This document shows, piece after piece, positions 57,763-60,026 of a DNA stretch of 60,026 bases (position 1 is its first letter; every line of letters begins with the position of its first letter). The stretch covers positions 138,986 to 199,011 of the forward strand of contig JAVYQJ010000002.1 of assembly GCA_038731975.1 (NCBI GenBank). The letters run 5' to 3'. A program made the translations under genes and the position numbers. Under the pieces are notes generated by a model that had not been told where the DNA came from, made no database searches, and worked only from the letters and a program-made list of their open reading frames with translations. This DNA comes from Thermofilaceae archaeon (GTDB lineage: Archaea; Thermoproteota; Thermoprotei; Thermofilales; Thermofilaceae).

Positions 57763-59582
57763 GCGGCTTCGCTGGGTGGAGCCTTCGGTAGCGCGACCTT
57801 CTTCTGCCGCTTGTACATTTCCACCAGCTCCTCCTCCGTTGTCGCATCCTCCGGGCTCTTGTCGAACCTGTACCTTCCTGTAAACCTGGGGAAGCGGATG
57901 GCGAGGCCCGCGTCGGGTTTCACTCTGCCCAGCGCGCACGTGTGCATGGGGCTGAGCGTTATCTCCGCACCCACGATCTCCAAGACGACGGCGGGGGTGA
58001 ACCAGACGTCGGCCTCCATCTTCGATACAACCCTGGGGTGCTTGTGGTCTATCCTGTAGGGCTCGAGGATCTTAGGCAGCTGGAGCAGATCCTCGTCCGA
58101 GAAACCACTGCCCACCTTGCACACGGTCTTGAAAACGTCCTCCTCCGGGCTGTACGCTGCCATCAGGAGCGCTCCGTAGGTCCCCGCTCTCTTCCCCCTA
58201 CCGTAGAACGCACCGACCACGACGAGATCAACGGTGTCTGTCATCTCGTACCTGTAGTCCCTCTTGAACTTGATCCAGAGCCAGCCGCGCGCACCCATCT
58301 GGTAGATCGATTCCCCGCCCAACGATTTGCACATGAGGCCCTCGCAGCCCTCCGCCACAGCCTCCTCAAAGAACCTCATCAACTCCTCCGGTTCCTTAAC
58401 GATGGACGACTTGGCCAGCCTGAACCGCTCGCTCTCCTCGATCACCTCTGCCAGCCTCCTCCTCCTTTCCGCTAGCGGGGTGTCGATTAGGCTCTCTCCG
58501 TCGACGTAGAGGAGGTCGAAGAGGTACACGGCGACGGGGTACTTCTCCATGGCCTCCTCGATATCGTACTTCCTCCTCCTATGCATCAGCTCCTGGAAGG
58601 GTAGCATCTCGCCGGTATCGGGGTTTAGCGCGACAATCTCACCCTCGAGGATTGCCTCCCTCGCCCTCACGTAACGCCTCACCAAATCGACGACATCCGG
58701 GTAGTGGCTCGTGATGTTCTCCAGCCTTCTACTGAAGAGCTTGACTTCCTCACGCTCCTTGTGAGCCTGAACCCTCTCACCGTCGTACTTGTACTCGACG
58801 AGGCAGGAGCCCCCCAGCTTGGCGATGATCTCGGCAGGGTCGCTCAGCCGCTCGGCCAGCATCGGTTTGACCGGTATGCCCACCCTGATTCTGACATCCT
58901 TCAAACCTTCGGGGCCGCGCTCCGCCAGCAGCTTAGCTATGTAGCCCAGGTCAGGGTGTACGTTGTAAGCCCTTTCAACAGCCGCTCTCGCGGCCCTGGA
59001 GCCCGTGAAGGCCAAAGCAAGCGCGTCCAGGATCGTCATGTCCGCAACGCCCAGCCTCAGCTTCCCGGTGACCATCCTCAGCAGGTACCTCGCCTCCTTC
59101 GGGTTGGCGCTCTTCAACAGTGCAGCGAGCGTCGCTATCTTCGTGTCTTGAGCCCCGGGGCCCGAGGCTCGGGCGATCTTGAGGAGGGAATCGTACACCC
59201 TGCCCACGGTTAGAGCCTTAGCCTGAATCTCCTCCCCCACGCCGAAGAAATCGAGTATGGAGGAGGGCTTACCCCTCTTCATCAGCTCCTCAGCCGCCAG
59301 CCCGAGGTCCCCCAACCTCTTGTAAGCGGCTTCCACCTCCTTCAAGCTCACACCGAGAGCCAAAGCAACAGCTCTTATCGCCAGCTTCTCCGCCACGCCC
59401 AGCTCCGGCGCCTCGTAGTCGGGGCCCAAGACGCCTCGCGTGAGGTAAACCAGCTTATCGATCACCTCGGGGGGAGTCTTCTTGAAGAGCGAAACGAGTA
59501 GATCCGTCATCGCAAGCCGGCTGCTCGTAGCCTCGATGCGCTCGTAGAACTCCACCAACGTTGAAAACTCCAGATCAGCCAT
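57759..59582 (-). CDS. lig: ATP-dependent DNA ligase
   Basis: This joins DNA ends during replication and repair. The adenylated lysine is in [16 protein letters not shown] (KYDG motif), followed by the motifs [39 protein letters not shown] and WIKFKRDYR, in order. An N-terminal DNA-binding domain of ~200 residues precedes the nucleotidyl-transferase domain, and an OB fold ends it. TTG 59600 is possible, but ATG 59582 starts the family segment [15 protein letters not shown]. It is 607 residues, normal. Confidence 0.96.
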   Translation of the reverse strand: MADLEFSTLVEFYERIEATSSRLAMTDLLVSLFKKTPPEVIDKLVYLTRGVLGPDYEAPELGVAEKLAIRAVALALGVSLKEVEAAYKRLGDLGLAAEELMKRGKPSSILDFFGVGEEIQAKALTVGRVYDSLLKIARASGPGAQDTKIATLAALLKSANPKEARYLLRMVTGKLRLGVADMTILDALALAFTGSRAARAAVERAYNVHPDLGYIAKLLAERGPEGLKDVRIRVGIPVKPMLAERLSDPAEIIAKLGGSCLVEYKYDGERVQAHKEREEVKLFSRRLENITSHYPDVVDLVRRYVRAREAILEGEIVALNPDTGEMLPFQELMHRRRKYDIEEAMEKYPVAVYLFDLLYVDGESLIDTPLAERRRRLAEVIEESERFRLAKSSIVKEPEELMRFFEEAVAEGCEGLMCKSLGGESIYQMGARGWLWIKFKRDYRYEMTDTVDLVVVGAFYGRGKRAGTYGALLMAAYSPEEDVFKTVCKVGSGFSDEDLLQLPKILEPYRIDHKHPRVVSKMEADVWFTPAVVLEIVGAEITLSPMHTCALGRVKPDAGLAIRFPRFTGRYRFDKSPEDATTEEELVEMYKRQKKVALPKAPPSEAA

Positions 59583-59630
59583 AGGGTCCCATTGATTCAA
59601 CGATCCCTCAGCTCTTATCCTTAACTCTGC

Positions 59631-60026
59631 TCACCTCCTCTTCCCGCAGGGCGGTTTGCTTGGGTCAGCCACAGCCACCCTGAGCAGAAGGCACCTCGAC
59701 GCCTTGGCGTCGTAGAACAGGCAGCCTACGCAAACCCCTGTCGCCGGCTCAGGGGGGAGGGAGGGGGGCGGAGCCCTCCTGGCAACCCCGAAGAGTTCCT
59801 GGAGCTCCTCCTTCGTCGGGAATCGGCCCTCGAACAGTTTCTCTCCGCCAACGACTAGTGCCGGCAGCGAACCTACTCTGTACTTTTTGAACTCCTCAAC
59901 GTACTGGCTCCCGTAAAGCCCCTCCAGGAACTCTAGGAAGGATGGGTACTCCCTCGGATCAGTGATGCCGGCGGTAACCACCCTCAGCTTCGCCTGCCTC
60001 CCCGAGGCTTTGAGAACCTCGTAAAC
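59631..60026 (-). CDS. Thioredoxin-like protein with C-terminal four-cysteine cluster (5' part outside window)
   Basis: The reverse frame is open to the window edge, so the N-terminus is missing. The visible 131 residues include a thioredoxin-like strand-helix set (AKLRVVTAGITDPREYPSFLEFL, VGSLPALVVGGEKLFEG with the cis-Pro) and end with VCVGCLFYD...CLLL...PPCGKRR, four cysteines that may bind zinc or an iron-sulfur cluster. The redox CxxC of the thioredoxin fold, if present, lies outside the window. It is likely a small redox or electron-carrier protein. It is separated from the ligase gene by ~50 nt. Confidence 0.6.
   Translation of the reverse strand, partial: VYEVLKASGRQAKLRVVTAGITDPREYPSFLEFLEGLYGSQYVEEFKKYRVGSLPALVVGGEKLFEGRFPTKEELQELFGVARRAPPPSLPPEPATGVCVGCLFYDAKASRCLLLRVAVADPSKPPCGKRR

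Noticed and set aside
57942-58475. 177-codon plus-strand frame
   Set aside because: It is the shadow of the DNA ligase gene, whose motifs are intact on the other strand.
1-60026. CRISPR arrays, insertion sequences or integrase attachment sites
   Set aside because: No regularly spaced repeats, transposase or integrase frames, or tRNA-flanking duplications were seen.

Overview
The window is a gene-dense, moderately GC-rich stretch of chromosome from a hyperthermophilic archaeon of the Thermoproteota (Crenarchaeota). It looks most like the Thermofilum/Thermoproteales side of that phylum. The evidence is archaeal RadA, Hjc, an ATP-dependent DNA ligase, AGOG, family-4 UDG, TIP49, ribosomal proteins P1/L12 and S25e, archaeal ValRS/AsnRS/ThrRS, an intron-bearing tRNA, C/D box sRNA candidates, and many start codons (often GTG) about 26 nt downstream of a TATA-like box A, the pattern of leaderless transcripts. 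No CRISPR, insertion sequence, rRNA or prophage was seen. The genus is an inference.

Layout. 1-6.7 kb: a chelatase-type AAA+ ATPase with a von Willebrand A partner (cut by the window edge), a two-domain protein disulfide oxidoreductase, a DUF92 membrane protein, a tRNA thiolation enzyme, a CRM-domain RNA-binding protein and a hexapeptide acyltransferase. 6.7-10.5 kb: a leftward pyrimidine operon pyrF-pyrE-pyrB-pyrI continuing into an HTH/zinc-ribbon regulator and a SbcD-like phosphoesterase. 10.5-23.9 kb: JAMM protease, coiled-coil protein, ValRS, AGOG, permuted GTPase, tandem nitroreductase, RdgB, a DHH phosphoesterase behind a strongly folded leader RNA, an M28 peptidase, Hjc and TIP49. 24-31 kb: a degenerate beta-lactamase-fold protein, UDG, both subunits of the aconitase-X phosphomevalonate dehydratase, RadA, a phosphoesterase and tRNA-Thr(CGT). 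31-44.7 kb: AsnRS, L12, an Lhr helicase, a PqqD-like protein, S25e, an exported propeller-thioredoxin, cis-prenyltransferase, a membrane-bound HTH regulator and an m5C methyltransferase. 44.8-60 kb: the DUF35/thiolase/HMG-CoA synthase operon, PGK, a PAC2-Hsp20 pair, a class I (bacterial/eukaryal-type) GAPDH, a radical SAM/DUF504 pair, ThrRS, a PfkB kinase, DNA ligase and an edge-truncated thioredoxin-like protein.

How it fits together. Most genes are housekeeping: pyrimidine synthesis, lower glycolysis (PGK, GAPDH), the first mevalonate steps plus the archaeal dehydratase and cis-prenyltransferase for lipid carriers, tRNA charging, and DNA repair. Genes are packed in short operons with 4-nt overlaps and convergent 3' ends that often overlap.

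The least ordinary items are non-coding or contextual: a ~100-nt folded leader before the DHH gene; two C/D box sRNA candidates with identical internal geometry, each fired from a box A shared with a divergent protein gene; a tRNA-Thr that seems to carry two introns; a class I GAPDH in an archaeal setting; Hjc next to TIP49; and a radical SAM enzyme overlapping a DUF504 gene. No intergenic stretch exceeds 300 bases.
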